DNA of 64,000 nucleotides. It comes from Sphingomonas pituitosa NBRC 102491. Lineage in GTDB: Bacteria; Pseudomonadota; Alphaproteobacteria; Sphingomonadales; Sphingomonadaceae. The translations under genes and the position numbers were made by a program. The stretch spans positions 62,001-126,000 of the forward strand of contig NZ_BCYY01000008.1 of the NCBI RefSeq assembly GCF_001598435.1, given 5' to 3'. Of this stretch, positions 1 through 10,895 are shown piece by piece (the stretch's first letter is position 1; the number at the start of each line of letters is the position of its first letter). The notes under the pieces are model-generated. The model saw nothing but the letters and a program-made list of their open reading frames with translations, ran no database searches and was not told where the DNA came from.

Positions 1-1024
1 CGATCGCATGTTCCAGCACGCGGTCGCGGCGGCCGCGGGCTTTCTGCCCGCCGCCGCGCGCTTCGTCCGCCAGCAGCGCCAGCGCCTCGGCAGCCAGGCG
101 GCGGACCGGCTGGTGGACCGTGGTGAGCGGCGGCCACAAGGTTACCGCCGCCGTGGTATCGTCGAATCCCACCACGGTGAGCTGCCGGGGCACGTCCAGC
201 TGGCGGCGGTGCGCGACCGAGACGATGGCGGCGGCCATGTCGTCGTTGCTTGCGAACACCGCCGTGGGCGGAGCCGGCCCGTCCAGCAGCTGCTCGCCCG
301 CGGCAAGACCCGAGGCGTAGCTGAAGTCCCCCTGGACCAGCTGCACCCCTGCACCGGGCAGGTCGCGCATCGCGTCTTCCATCCCCGCACGGCGCTCCGC
401 GCTCGCCGACTGGTCGGGATTGCCCAGCACGAAGCCGAGACGGCGGTGGCCGAGATCGAGCAGATGCCGCGTCATCTCGAATGCGGCGCGGCGATCATCG
501 ATCCGCACGCAGGTGGCGCCCGGCACGTGATAGGCGCCAATCGCCGCGATCGGCACGTCCAGGCCGCGCAGCGTTCGCAGGACCACCGGCGCCTCCCCCA
601 GCGGCGGTGCCAGCAGGATGCCGGACAGGCCGGCGTTGACGAAGCGGAGCAGCTCCTGCTCGGCAGGCGCGCGCCCGCCCTCCCCCTTCAGCAGCACCAG
701 TCGCGCGCCGCGGGTCGAGGCTTCCTCGAACACGCCGGTCAGCAGCTCGCTCATGAACGCTGCGCTGGAATTGGAATAGATGATGCCGATGCGCAGTTCC
801 GCCGCGGTCACTAGGCTGCGCGCGGCGACGTTGGGGACATAATGAAGGTCGATGATGGCGCGCTCGACCACCTCGCGGGTCGCGGCGCTCACCCCGCTGC
901 GGCCGTTGATCACGCGCGAGACGGTCATGGCGGACACGCCCGCCCTTGCGGCCACGTCGATCACCGTCGCGCCCTGCGCCGGCCGGTTCGCCTTCGTCAC
1001 GCCCTCGTTCTTCTTTCCCCGCAT
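1..1024 (-). CDS. LacI-family transcriptional regulator (3' end off the window)
   Basis: This gene starts at 1024 and runs off the left edge without a stop, giving 341 visible residues, close to the usual LacI length. Residues 20-41 form a LacI-type helix-turn-helix (VIDVAARAGVSAMTVSRVIN), and the rest is a periplasmic-binding-protein-like sugar-sensing domain with the typical NDDMA and VVGFDD segments. Such proteins repress sugar catabolic genes until a ligand binds. It is divergent from the mutarotase gene at 1133, with a 108-bp shared gap, so that gene and the dehydrogenase/amidohydrolase pair beyond it are the likely targets. Ligand identity is inferred from neighbours only. I could not pick out a convincing operator. 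Confidence 0.93.
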   Translation of the reverse strand, partial: MRGKKNEGVTKANRPAQGATVIDVAARAGVSAMTVSRVINGRSGVSAATREVVERAIIDLHYVPNVAARSLVTAAELRIGIIYSNSSAAFMSELLTGVFEEASTRGARLVLLKGEGGRAPAEQELLRFVNAGLSGILLAPPLGEAPVVLRTLRGLDVPIAAIGAYHVPGATCVRIDDRRAAFEMTRHLLDLGHRRLGFVLGNPDQSASAERRAGMEDAMRDLPGAGVQLVQGDFSYASGLAAGEQLLDGPAPPTAVFASNDDMAAAIVSVAHRRQLDVPRQLTVVGFDDTTAAVTLWPPLTTVHQPVRRLAAEALALLADEARGGGQKARGRRDRVLEHAI

Positions 1025-1132
1025 CTGGCAGGACCTACGCGATGCGGCCGGTTCGGAAAAGCCGCGATGCACCCTCGGCTTGTGCGGGCGCCGTGGGCAG
1101 CTATGCAAGATTCCCAAGGAGAGAGACCCCCG

Positions 1133-1477
1133 ATGCGCCACGTCCTGCTGCTCGACCTGAACGACGATCCCGAGGCGATCGCCGCCTATGCCCATTGGCA
1201 TCGGCCGGGCGGTCCGCCGGCCGCGGTGATCCGCTCGATCCGCGAGGCGGGGATCGAGGCAATGGAGATCTGGCATGCCGGAGACCGGCTGGTGATGGTG
1301 ATGGAAACCGGCCCCGGCTTCGACCCCGAGGCCAAGCGCGAGCGCGACGCCGCGGACCCCGACGTGCAGGCGTGGGAAACGCTGATGGACGGCTTCCAGC
1401 GCCGGCTCGCCTTCGCCGAACCCGGCGTGAAATGGGTGCCGACCGAACCGATTTTCGCCCTTGCCGACCAGCCCTGA
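1133..1477 (+). CDS. L-rhamnose/L-fucose mutarotase family protein (DUF718)
   Basis: This 114-residue protein matches the RhaM/FucM (COG3254) family, dimeric ferredoxin-like enzymes that interconvert the anomers of deoxy-sugars such as L-rhamnose or L-fucose. The family pattern is visible: an HWHRPGG segment near residue 20, a SIREAGI stretch, MEIW and a GDRLVMVMET strand. The ATG at 1133 is chosen because an AAGGAGAGA ribosome site precedes it; a longer in-frame reading upstream has no such support. It is divergent from the LacI regulator and convergent with the alcohol dehydrogenase. The nearby COG3618 amidohydrolase favours L-fucose, but substrate cannot be settled from sequence alone. Confidence 0.88.
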   Translation: MRHVLLLDLNDDPEAIAAYAHWHRPGGPPAAVIRSIREAGIEAMEIWHAGDRLVMVMETGPGFDPEAKRERDAADPDVQAWETLMDGFQRRLAFAEPGVKWVPTEPIFALADQP

Positions 1478-1494
1478 CCGGCCGGCGCGTGCCG

Positions 1495-2502
1495 TCAAAA
1501 GGCGACGATCGCCTTCAGCACCTGGTCGGCCTCTTCGATCAGCGTCGGCAGGCGCTGCGGCAGATCGTCCGCATCGACGCTGTGGGTATGCAGCCGGTCG
1601 GTGGGGATCGCACCCGAACGGATCGCGGCGATCACCCGCTGGAAATCGGCGGCGAGGGCGTTGCGGCTGGCGATCAGCACCGCCTCGCGCTTGTGGAATT
1701 CCGGATCGGCGAAGCTGAGGTCGCCCGGCGCCACGCCGACCAGCAGCAGCGCGCCCCCATGGCCGACGAAATCGAGGCTGCGGCGCATCGCCGGCAGCGA
1801 GCCGGTGGCGTCGATCACCACGTCGAAACCGTCGCCGTTGGTGCGTTCCGCCAGCCGGTCGCCGAGCATGTCGTCGACAACCAGCCCGTCAAAGCCGAGC
1901 TGCTCGCGGGCATAGGCCAGCCGCTGCGCACGTTGGTCGACCAGCGTCACGTCGAACCCGTCGAGCCGCGCGAACAGCGCGCTGGCGATGCCGATCGGGC
2001 CCGCCCCCACTACCAGCACCCGCCCCTCGCCGTCCTTCGGCGCGCGCGAGACGGCGTGCGCGCCGATCGCCAGGAACTCGATCATCGCGGCCTGGTCGAC
2101 GCTCAGCCCCTCGGCATCGAGTACCGCGCTCGCCGGCACTACCAGCAGCTCGGCCATGCCGCCGTCGCTGTGCACGCCCAGCACACGGATGTTGACGCAG
2201 GCATTGGGCTTGCCCTTGCGGCAGGCCACGCAGCAGCCGCAGGCGAGATAGGGGTTGATCGCCACCGTCCGGCCGAGCGGGAGCGCAACGCCCTCGCCCA
2301 ACGCCACGACCTCGCCGCCCAGCTCATGCCCCATCACCCGCGGATATTGCAGGAACGGGTGGCGGCCCGCGAAGATGTGATAGTCGGTGCCGCACAGGCC
2401 GACGCGGCGGATGCGAACCAGCACTTCGCCCGGGCCCGGGGTTGGCGCCTCGCGCTGGATCTGGGTCAGCTCGAACGGTGCGTTGCAGAGGATGGTACGC
2501 AT
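1495..2502 (-). CDS. Zinc-dependent alcohol dehydrogenase (MDR family)
   Basis: A 335-residue medium-chain dehydrogenase. Catalytic zinc ligands are visible as C37 and the H59-E60 pair in MGHELGGE, and a structural zinc site as C88, C91, C94 and C102. The Rossmann GAGPIG motif is at about 166-171, and an aspartate at 189 at the end of the next strand favours NAD over NADP. The start at 2502 is preceded by AGGAG; an upstream extension reads into the neighbouring gene and is rejected. It lies 59 bp downstream of the amidohydrolase on the same strand, so the two are probably co-transcribed. Expected role: oxidation of a sugar or sugar-acid hydroxyl, for example in the fucose or fuconate route. 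Confidence 0.9.
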   Translation of the reverse strand: MRTILCNAPFELTQIQREAPTPGPGEVLVRIRRVGLCGTDYHIFAGRHPFLQYPRVMGHELGGEVVALGEGVALPLGRTVAINPYLACGCCVACRKGKPNACVNIRVLGVHSDGGMAELLVVPASAVLDAEGLSVDQAAMIEFLAIGAHAVSRAPKDGEGRVLVVGAGPIGIASALFARLDGFDVTLVDQRAQRLAYAREQLGFDGLVVDDMLGDRLAERTNGDGFDVVIDATGSLPAMRRSLDFVGHGGALLLVGVAPGDLSFADPEFHKREAVLIASRNALAADFQRVIAAIRSGAIPTDRLHTHSVDADDLPQRLPTLIEEADQVLKAIVAF

Positions 2503-2561
2503 GGCATGGGTCTCCTGCCCGAGCCCTGCCATGGCCGTTCGCATATATGCAAGTCGGTTTT

Positions 2562-3392
2562 CTAAATGAGCGGACGCAGTTCGTAGGCGCGGATCGCATT
2601 GCCGCCGAACACCGCCGCTTCGGCCTCCGGGCAGTGCCGGGTGACGTAGCGGGCGATGAGGTCGTGCGTGTCGCCATAGCGGCCGGCGAGTTCGCAGACG
2701 GGCCAGTCCGATCCCCACAGGATGCGATCGGGGCCGAAGCAGGCGAAGACGTGGTCGAGATAGCGTTCGAAGTCGCTCGGCTGCCAGTCGCGCGCCGCCT
2801 CGGTGATCAGGCCGGAGACCTTGCAGAACAGCGTCGGGTGGCGCGCGGCGGCCGCAATCTGCTCGGCCCAGGGCTGCCAGGCGCCCGCGGCGATGTCCGG
2901 CTTGGCGGCGTGGTCGAGGATCAGCCGACCCTCGCCGCAGCGCGCAAGGAACGCCGGCAGGGTGCCGAGCTGCGCGCCGTTCACGAGCACGTCATAGCTG
3001 AGCCCGGCGGCGAGTACTGCGCGCACGCCCGCCACGAACGCCTCGCCCAGCAGGAAATCGGCGTCGGGCTCGTCCTGCACGACGTGGCGGTAGCCAAGGA
3101 TCGGCCCCGCCGGGCGCGCGGCGACCCGCTCGGCGACATCGGGCGCGCGTAGGTCGATCCAGCCGACCACGCCGGCGATGGCGGGCTGGCGGGCGGCGCA
3201 GTCGAGGAGGAAGGCGGTTTCCGCGTCGCTCTGCCGCGCCTGCACCGCGATCGCACGGTCGACGCCGGCTGCCTGCATCTCGCGGGCAAGATCGTCGGTG
3301 TCGAAATCCCGCGCAATCGCACTGCCGGGTTCGATCCAGCCGAACGCTTCGGAGGTATAGTGCCACAGGTGGTGGTGAGCATCGATCCGCAT
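2562..3392 (-). CDS. COG3618 amidohydrolase, probable sugar lactonase (fuconolactonase-like)
   Basis: A 276-residue amidohydrolase-superfamily protein. The HxH metal motif is at residues 6-8 (DAHHHLW), and YRHVVQ, LDHAAKP and WGSDWPV are the later metal and substrate motifs of the COG3618 group, which includes L-fucono-1,5-lactonase and L-rhamnono-lactonase. It probably hydrolyses the lactone made when a deoxy-sugar is oxidised. The ATG at 3392 follows an AGGGG site; the longer upstream reading lacks one. It heads a two-gene minus-strand unit with the zinc dehydrogenase. Together with the mutarotase and LacI regulator this suggests a non-phosphorylating pathway; the dehydratase and aldolase steps are not in view and may lie left of the window. 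Confidence 0.88.
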   Translation of the reverse strand: MRIDAHHHLWHYTSEAFGWIEPGSAIARDFDTDDLAREMQAAGVDRAIAVQARQSDAETAFLLDCAARQPAIAGVVGWIDLRAPDVAERVAARPAGPILGYRHVVQDEPDADFLLGEAFVAGVRAVLAAGLSYDVLVNGAQLGTLPAFLARCGEGRLILDHAAKPDIAAGAWQPWAEQIAAAARHPTLFCKVSGLITEAARDWQPSDFERYLDHVFACFGPDRILWGSDWPVCELAGRYGDTHDLIARYVTRHCPEAEAAVFGGNAIRAYELRPLI

Positions 3393-3541
3393 GCCCCTGC
3401 ATAGCCGAACCCGACGCATCTCGGGAAGCGCGCCGCCATCCGCCGCAAGGCTTTGTTTCGAAAGGCCTGCAACCCCTGCCCGCCAATCCGGTTGATCCAG
3501 CGGCACGGCGCGTTTCGCGCCGGCTGCCCCGGAGATGGTTC

Positions 3542-4522
3542 ATGGCGACGACGACTTCCAACCGCACTGCGGTGATCACCGGCGCCTCCAGCGGCATCGG
3601 CCGCGCCACGGCCGAGCTGTTCGCCGAGCATGGCTGGCGGCTGGTGCTCGCCGCGCGCGACGCAGCGGCGCTGGAGGCGCTTGCCGGGGATCTGCGCGCC
3701 ACCGGGGCCCAGGTGCAGGTGGTGCCCACCGATATCGGCGACAATGCCGCCGTGCTGGCCCTCGCCGAGGCCGCGCAGGCGTTCGGCGGCACGATCGACC
3801 TGTGGTTCGCCAATGTCGGCGTCGGCGCGGTCGGACGGTTCGAGGAGGTGCCGGTCGAGGCGCACGAACAGGTGCTTCGATCAAACCTGCTCGGCCATCT
3901 GTACGAGGCGCATGCCGCGCTGCCGATCTTCCTGCGGCAGGGCCAGGGCGTGTTCGTCAACATGATCTCGATGGTCGGCTTTGCCGCCGCGCCGCTCGCC
4001 GCCGCCTATTCGGCGAGCAAGTTCGGTCTCAAGGGGCTTTCCGAAGCCCTGCGCGCGGAAATGGCGGCACAGCCGCACATCCATATCTGCGACGTCTACC
4101 CGGCGCTGGTCGACACGCCGGCGCTGGAGCATGCCGGCAACTATACCGGCAAGGCGATCCATCCCCCGACGCCGCTGCTCGATCCCCGCCGCGTCGCGGC
4201 GGCGGTGGTGCGCCTCGCCGACCATCCGCGCGCGACCACGCTGGTCGGTGCACAGAACTGGGCGGCGCGGATCGGCCATGCGCTGGCACCGACGCTGAGC
4301 CTGAAGATCGTCGATCGCTGGTTCGAGGGCTATTTCGCCCAGGCCCGGCCGGCCGCAGTGAGGGAGGGCAACCTGTTCCAGCCGCCCGGCGATACGCCCC
4401 GCGTCGACGGCGGCTTCCGCAAGCCGCTGACGCGCCGCCTGCCGCTGCTGCTCGCGAGCGGGACCGTGCTCGCGCTGGGCGGTGCCGCGCTGCTCCGCCG
4501 CCGCACCGCAGCGCAGGGCTGA
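3542..4522 (+). CDS. SDR-family oxidoreductase with C-terminal membrane segment
   Basis: A 326-residue classical short-chain dehydrogenase. The cofactor motif TGASSGIG is at 13-20, the catalytic triad is S143, Y156 and K160 (YSASK), and the usual NNAG appears as NVGVG at 91-95. About 70 residues extend beyond the normal 250-residue fold and end with a hydrophobic stretch (LPLLLASGTVLALGGAALL) followed by arginines, so the enzyme may be tail-anchored in the inner membrane. It is divergent from the amidohydrolase across a 149-bp gap. Substrate is unknown. Membership of the sugar cluster is possible, but the C-terminal anchor argues for another role. Confidence 0.9.
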   Translation: MATTTSNRTAVITGASSGIGRATAELFAEHGWRLVLAARDAAALEALAGDLRATGAQVQVVPTDIGDNAAVLALAEAAQAFGGTIDLWFANVGVGAVGRFEEVPVEAHEQVLRSNLLGHLYEAHAALPIFLRQGQGVFVNMISMVGFAAAPLAAAYSASKFGLKGLSEALRAEMAAQPHIHICDVYPALVDTPALEHAGNYTGKAIHPPTPLLDPRRVAAAVVRLADHPRATTLVGAQNWAARIGHALAPTLSLKIVDRWFEGYFAQARPAAVREGNLFQPPGDTPRVDGGFRKPLTRRLPLLLASGTVLALGGAALLRRRTAAQG

Positions 4523-4587
4523 GCGTCGCGCGCGGAACCAAGCCGCGCTATGTTCGTCGCCTCGACTCCGAGTGGAGAGGAATGCCG

Positions 4588-4806
4588 ATGACCACCAATC
4601 CGACGCGCGACCGCACCGAGACCGAACGCCACGCCCATGCCGTGGACGCCCAGGGCGCCCCGCCGCGCGACGGGCGGCTGGATGCGCTGGCCGGGGACGA
4701 TTCGGAAGGTATCCCGATGACCGGGGAAGAAGATCCGTGTGTCGAGGTGGAGCAGCTGGGTGACGGCGGCGACGCCGAAGCCGAGCCCGAAGCGCACCCG
4801 TCGTAA
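4588..4806 (+). CDS. Small acidic hypothetical protein (72 aa)
   Basis: A 72-residue hydrophilic protein starting MTTNPTRDRTETERHAHAV and becoming acidic toward the C-terminus (EVEQLGDGGDAEAEPEAHP). The ATG at 4588 is preferred over one at 4582 because GGAGAGG at 4574-4580 gives normal spacing only to the former. It has no signal peptide, membrane segment or recognised domain. It follows the SDR gene by 65 bp on the same strand and is the last gene before a palindromic repeat and the convergent DUF445 gene. I do not recognise a function. Confidence 0.6.
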   Translation: MTTNPTRDRTETERHAHAVDAQGAPPRDGRLDALAGDDSEGIPMTGEEDPCVEVEQLGDGGDAEAEPEAHPS

Positions 4807-4810
4807 CCCG

Positions 4811-4925
4811 ACAGGCCTCTCCCCTTCAGGGAGGGGTTGGGGCGGGGCCGTGTATCACCGGGACCGACAAGCGTCTGGAATTCCGCCACCCCGCCCCCCC
4901 TCCAAGGAGGAAGGGCTTGAGACAG
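4811..4925. repeat. GC-rich imperfect inverted-repeat element in a convergent gap
   Basis: The gap between the small acidic protein and the convergent DUF445 gene is almost filled by two C/G-run-rich arms: CTCTCCCCTTCAGGGAGGGG on the left and a CCCCCTCCAAGGAGGAAGGG arm on the right, separated by about 50 bp. Its composition resembles the elements at 31431-31580, 33003-33112 and 43987-44023. I read it as a dispersed intergenic palindrome. It may also act as a transcription terminator between the convergent genes. Confidence 0.6.
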
Positions 4926-4926
4926 C

Positions 4927-6186
4927 TTACAGCAGCACGTCGACCGCGTGGATCGCCACGCCGACCAGCCCGCCGACGACGGTACCGTTGATCCGGATAT
5001 ATTGCAGGTCGCGACCCACCGCATTTTCCAGCCGCGAGGTGACGGTCTGCGCGTCCCAGCCGCGGATCGTGTCGGAGACCAGCCGGACGATGCCGTCGCC
5101 ATAGTCCGACGCCGCACCCACTGCCGAGCGCCGCACGAAGCGGTTGATCGTCCGCGCGAGCCTGGCGTCGGTCTGCAGCGTGCCGCCGAACTGGCGCAGC
5201 GCCTCGCCCATCCGGCCGCCCAGTGCACGCTCGGGATCGCGCGCCAGCCGCAGCATCGCCGCGCGGCTCTGCTCCCACATTCCTTCCACCCAGCGCTGGA
5301 AGCCGGCATTCTCCAGCATTTCCAGCTTGAAGCTCTCGACCCGCGCCTGGAGCTCGGGATCGTGCTGGAGCCGGTCGGCGAGGCTCTCCAGCCCCTCCTC
5401 CACCTTGGCGCGGACGGGGTGCTCGGGATCCTCGGCCATCTCGTCGATCAGCTTCTTCAGCCCCTCGATGATCTTCGTCGCCAGCGTCTCGTCGAGCCCG
5501 GTCCAGCGCATCACCGAACCGGCGCGGGCATGGACCATCTCGCGGATGAGGTGCTCGTTCGCCTCCAGGATGCGCGCGCCGCCGCGGATCATCGAATCGA
5601 GCAGCGGCAGGTGTCGGCCATTGGCGATCGCCGCCGCCAGCGCCTGGCCGAACAGCGGCGCCACGTCGATCGCGCGCAGCCGGCTCGCGATCGCGCCCTT
5701 CACCATGCCGCCCAGCCGCTCCTGATCGAGCGATTCGAGGACGTTTGCCGCCAGCCGTGATGCGCCCGCGCCGATCCGGCCGGTGCCGTGCGACGGCGCC
5801 GCCAGCCAGCGCCCGGCAGCCGCCGCGACGTCGAGCCGCTGCATCCGCCGCGCCACCACGCGGGGGATCAGGAAATTGGCGCGGAGGAACTGGCCCAGCG
5901 TCTCGGCGATGCGATCCTTGTTGCGCGGGATGATCGCGGTGTGCGGGATCGGCAAATGGAGCGGGTGGCGGAACAGCGCCGTCACCGCGAACCAGTCGGC
6001 CAGCCCGCCGACCATCGCCGCCTCGGCAAAGGCGCGGACGAAGGGCAGCGCCGGATGCAGTCCCTGGAAATGGCGCGCGACGAGGAACAGCGCCGCCATC
6101 GCCAGCAGCAGCCCGGTCGCGACCATCCGCATCCGGCGCAGGCCGGCGGGCGGAGGATCGGTTCGAAGGCGGGGGGTAAGGCTCAT
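4927..6186 (-). CDS. DUF445 domain-containing membrane protein
   Basis: A 419-residue protein of the DUF445 (YjiN-like) family. One hydrophobic helix near residues 22-38 is followed by the conserved segment around GGLADWFAVTALFRHP at about 60-75 and by IPHTAIIPRNKDRIAETLG, both typical of the family. The remainder is long, helical and charged, suggesting coiled coils outside the membrane. The C-terminus is hydrophobic (VVGGLVGVAIHAVDVLL), so both ends may sit in the membrane. The biochemical function of DUF445 proteins is not established. It is followed by the intergenic repeat and preceded by an SDR gene 38 bp away on the same strand. Confidence 0.9.
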   Translation of the reverse strand: MSLTPRLRTDPPPAGLRRMRMVATGLLLAMAALFLVARHFQGLHPALPFVRAFAEAAMVGGLADWFAVTALFRHPLHLPIPHTAIIPRNKDRIAETLGQFLRANFLIPRVVARRMQRLDVAAAAGRWLAAPSHGTGRIGAGASRLAANVLESLDQERLGGMVKGAIASRLRAIDVAPLFGQALAAAIANGRHLPLLDSMIRGGARILEANEHLIREMVHARAGSVMRWTGLDETLATKIIEGLKKLIDEMAEDPEHPVRAKVEEGLESLADRLQHDPELQARVESFKLEMLENAGFQRWVEGMWEQSRAAMLRLARDPERALGGRMGEALRQFGGTLQTDARLARTINRFVRRSAVGAASDYGDGIVRLVSDTIRGWDAQTVTSRLENAVGRDLQYIRINGTVVGGLVGVAIHAVDVLL

Positions 6187-6223
6187 GGCAGGTGCAACGC
6201 CGGGAAGGCCCCGTCCGCTCCGC

Positions 6224-6958
6224 TCAGCCTTCGCGATGCACCGCGAACGGGCCGTTGCCCTGGTTCACCGGCATCAGTTCCAGCGTGTTGACGGCGAAGT
6301 GCGGCGGCAGCGTCGCCACCCACAGCATCGTCTCGGCGATATCCTCGGCGGTCATCGGGTTGACGCCCTTGTAGACCTGGTCCGAAAATTCCTGGCTGCC
6401 GGAACGGACCAGGGTGAATTCCGTCTCGACCATGCCCGGCTCGATCGAAGTGACGCGCACCCCGGTGCCGATCAGGTCGGCGCGCAGGTTGAGCGTGAAC
6501 TGGCGGACGAACGCCTTGGTCGCGCCGTACACATTGCCGCCCGGATAGGGATAGGTGGCGGCGACCGACGACAGGTTGATGATGCCGCCCTTGCGCGCGA
6601 CCAGCCCGGGCAGGAGCTTGTGGGTGATCGAGACGAGCGCGGTGATGTTGGTGTCGATCATCGTCTGCCAGTTCTCGAGCGACGCCTTGTGCGCCGGCTC
6701 CAGCCCCAGCGCGAGGCCGGCATTGTTGATCAGCAGGTCGATGTCCGAGAACGGCGCGGGCAGGCTGGCCAGCGCGGCGTCGCGGGCGGCGTCGTCGCGC
6801 ACGTCGAAGGCGAGGGTGTGGACGCGCTCGCCGGCAAGCTTCTCGAGCCGATCGGCGCGGCGGCCGGTCGCCACCACATGCCAGCCGGCATCGGCAAAGG
6901 CGCGGACCGAAGCTTCGCCGATCCCGGCGGTGGCGCCGGTGATGAGTACGGTAGGCAT
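6224..6958 (-). CDS. SDR-family NAD(P)-dependent oxidoreductase (YdfG-like)
   Basis: A 244-residue classical short-chain dehydrogenase. TGATAGIG at 7-14 binds the cofactor, INNAG is at about 77-81, and the catalytic residues are S131, Y144 and K148 (YGATK). An arginine pair right after the second strand (TGRRADRL) favours NADP. The overall pattern resembles YdfG-type 3-hydroxy acid or serine dehydrogenases, but the substrate is not certain. An AGGAG precedes the ATG at 6958. It lies between DUF445 and the NagX-like gene, all on the minus strand. Confidence 0.9.
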   Translation of the reverse strand: MPTVLITGATAGIGEASVRAFADAGWHVVATGRRADRLEKLAGERVHTLAFDVRDDAARDAALASLPAPFSDIDLLINNAGLALGLEPAHKASLENWQTMIDTNITALVSITHKLLPGLVARKGGIINLSSVAATYPYPGGNVYGATKAFVRQFTLNLRADLIGTGVRVTSIEPGMVETEFTLVRSGSQEFSDQVYKGVNPMTAEDIAETMLWVATLPPHFAVNTLELMPVNQGNGPFAVHREG

Positions 6959-7028
6959 GGCAACTCCTGGAATGACGTTTCGCCTGTCTATACGCGGACG
7001 CAGGCGGTTTGGATCAGCTTTTTGCGGA

Positions 7029-8234
7029 TCACAGCCGGAAGCGCCAGTTGCGCCGGTGCAGCGGCCAGAGGCAGGCGACGATGATGCCGACCACGCCGAA
7101 AGCGCAGGCGGTGGAGGCGACGGTCGGATCGGCGGACAGGCGGGAGGCGATGCCGAAGCCCCAGGCTTGCGGGGTGATCGGGCCCGCGGGGCCGGGCACC
7201 CAGGGCGCCTCGCCGATCTTGGCCATCACGACCGAGAGCAGGAAGCCGAGCACCGCATTGGTGCCAAGGACCCGGACCGGGGTGAACAGCGTGGCCACCG
7301 CCCGGCTCTGCAGCGCGCCCGAGAGCACCGCCAGCACGATCAGCGATACGCCGCTGCTGAGCAGTGCAAAGCTGCTCGTCCACAGCGGCTTGATGATCGG
7401 GATCAGCGGATCGAGCAGCAGCCCGGCCGCTACCAGCGCCGCGCCGGCACCGAGCAGGGGCAGCAACGCCGCGAGGTCCGGCCCGCGCCGCAGCGCCCGT
7501 GCGGCGAGGATGCCCGCCAGTACGTTCACGATCGCCGGCAGCGTCGCCAGCAACCCTTCCGGATCGTAGACCACCGGCCCCGCCCATTGCACCGCGCCGA
7601 GCGGCCAGAGATGCGGCACGGTGAACAGTGCGCGGTCGATATAAGCGGCAAGGTTCCCCTCCTGATCCAACCGGCCGACGCCGTAGCCCGGCACCGGCAC
7701 GAAGGTCAGCAGCAGCCAATAGCCGATCAGCAGCAAGGCGGCGGCCAGCAGCAGCACGCGCGGATCGGCATCGGTCTTGCCGTCCGGCAGGCGCTGCGGG
7801 AAGGCGAGGATCAGTGCGACGCCGGCCAGATAGCAGAGCGCGATCCGCTGGAGCACGCCGGGGAGGCGCACCATGTCCAGGCCGGGAAAGTCGATCCACG
7901 GCGCGTGATCGAGCATCTTGAGGCTGTAGAGGACATTCACGAACAGCCCGAGCAGGATCAGCCCGGCCACCCGCCGCAGCACGCGCCGCCACAGCGCGCC
8001 CGTGGCACCGGGCCGGGAGAGGTTACGCGGGAACGACAGGCCGAGCGCGACGCCCACCGCGACGAGGAAGCCGGGGAAGACCATGTCGGCGGGCGTCCAG
8101 CCCTGCCAGTGCGCGTGCTGGAGCCACCAATAGCTGTGCATCCAGTCGCCGGGGCTGGTCACGAGGATCATGCCGGCGACCGCCAGCCCGCGAAAGACGT
8201 CCAGCACATCGAGCCGCCCGGTGCTGTCCTGCAT
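7029..8234 (-). CDS. NagX-like acyltransferase-family membrane protein (COG4299)
   Basis: A 401-residue polytopic protein with about ten hydrophobic segments. It begins DVLDVFRGLAVAGMILVTSPG, the hallmark start of the COG4299/DUF5009 group related to the heparan-alpha-glucosaminide N-acetyltransferase, and has the typical LPGVLQRIALCYL segment and a late RVLGTNAVLGF segment. Bacterial members often accompany amino-sugar uptake genes, but no such genes are beside this copy. The ATG at 8234 is chosen for its GGGGGAGGA site; an upstream in-frame start would run through the gyrB terminator. The acetyltransferase role is inferred from family similarity. Confidence 0.87.
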   Translation of the reverse strand: MQDSTGRLDVLDVFRGLAVAGMILVTSPGDWMHSYWWLQHAHWQGWTPADMVFPGFLVAVGVALGLSFPRNLSRPGATGALWRRVLRRVAGLILLGLFVNVLYSLKMLDHAPWIDFPGLDMVRLPGVLQRIALCYLAGVALILAFPQRLPDGKTDADPRVLLLAAALLLIGYWLLLTFVPVPGYGVGRLDQEGNLAAYIDRALFTVPHLWPLGAVQWAGPVVYDPEGLLATLPAIVNVLAGILAARALRRGPDLAALLPLLGAGAALVAAGLLLDPLIPIIKPLWTSSFALLSSGVSLIVLAVLSGALQSRAVATLFTPVRVLGTNAVLGFLLSVVMAKIGEAPWVPGPAGPITPQAWGFGIASRLSADPTVASTACAFGVVGIIVACLWPLHRRNWRFRL

Positions 8235-8300
8235 CGCGATTCCTCCCCCGGTTTCGCGGACTGTGCAGGGGCTGCCGCACGGGCACAAGATCGACAAAGA

Positions 8301-8335
8301 AAAAGCGCGCCAAGCCCGAGGCTCGGCGCGCTTTT
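8301..8335 (-). terminator. Rho-independent terminator of gyrB
   Basis: A long GC stem (GCGCGCC pairing with GGCGCGC, with an inner GCC/GGC pair) is flanked by A-runs on one side and T-runs on the other. Read on the minus strand it lies about 20 bp after the gyrB stop and ends in a T-rich tail. The symmetric flanks could let it work in both directions. Confidence 0.85.
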
Positions 8336-8354
8336 CTACTTCGGAAGAAACCGA

Positions 8355-10895
<2,541 letters not shown>

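Noticed and set aside
3535..4806. A 423-codon frame covering the SDR and the small acidic protein
   Set aside because: Its first 330 codons are an out-of-frame shadow of the SDR; only the last 72 codons with their own ribosome site are kept as a gene.
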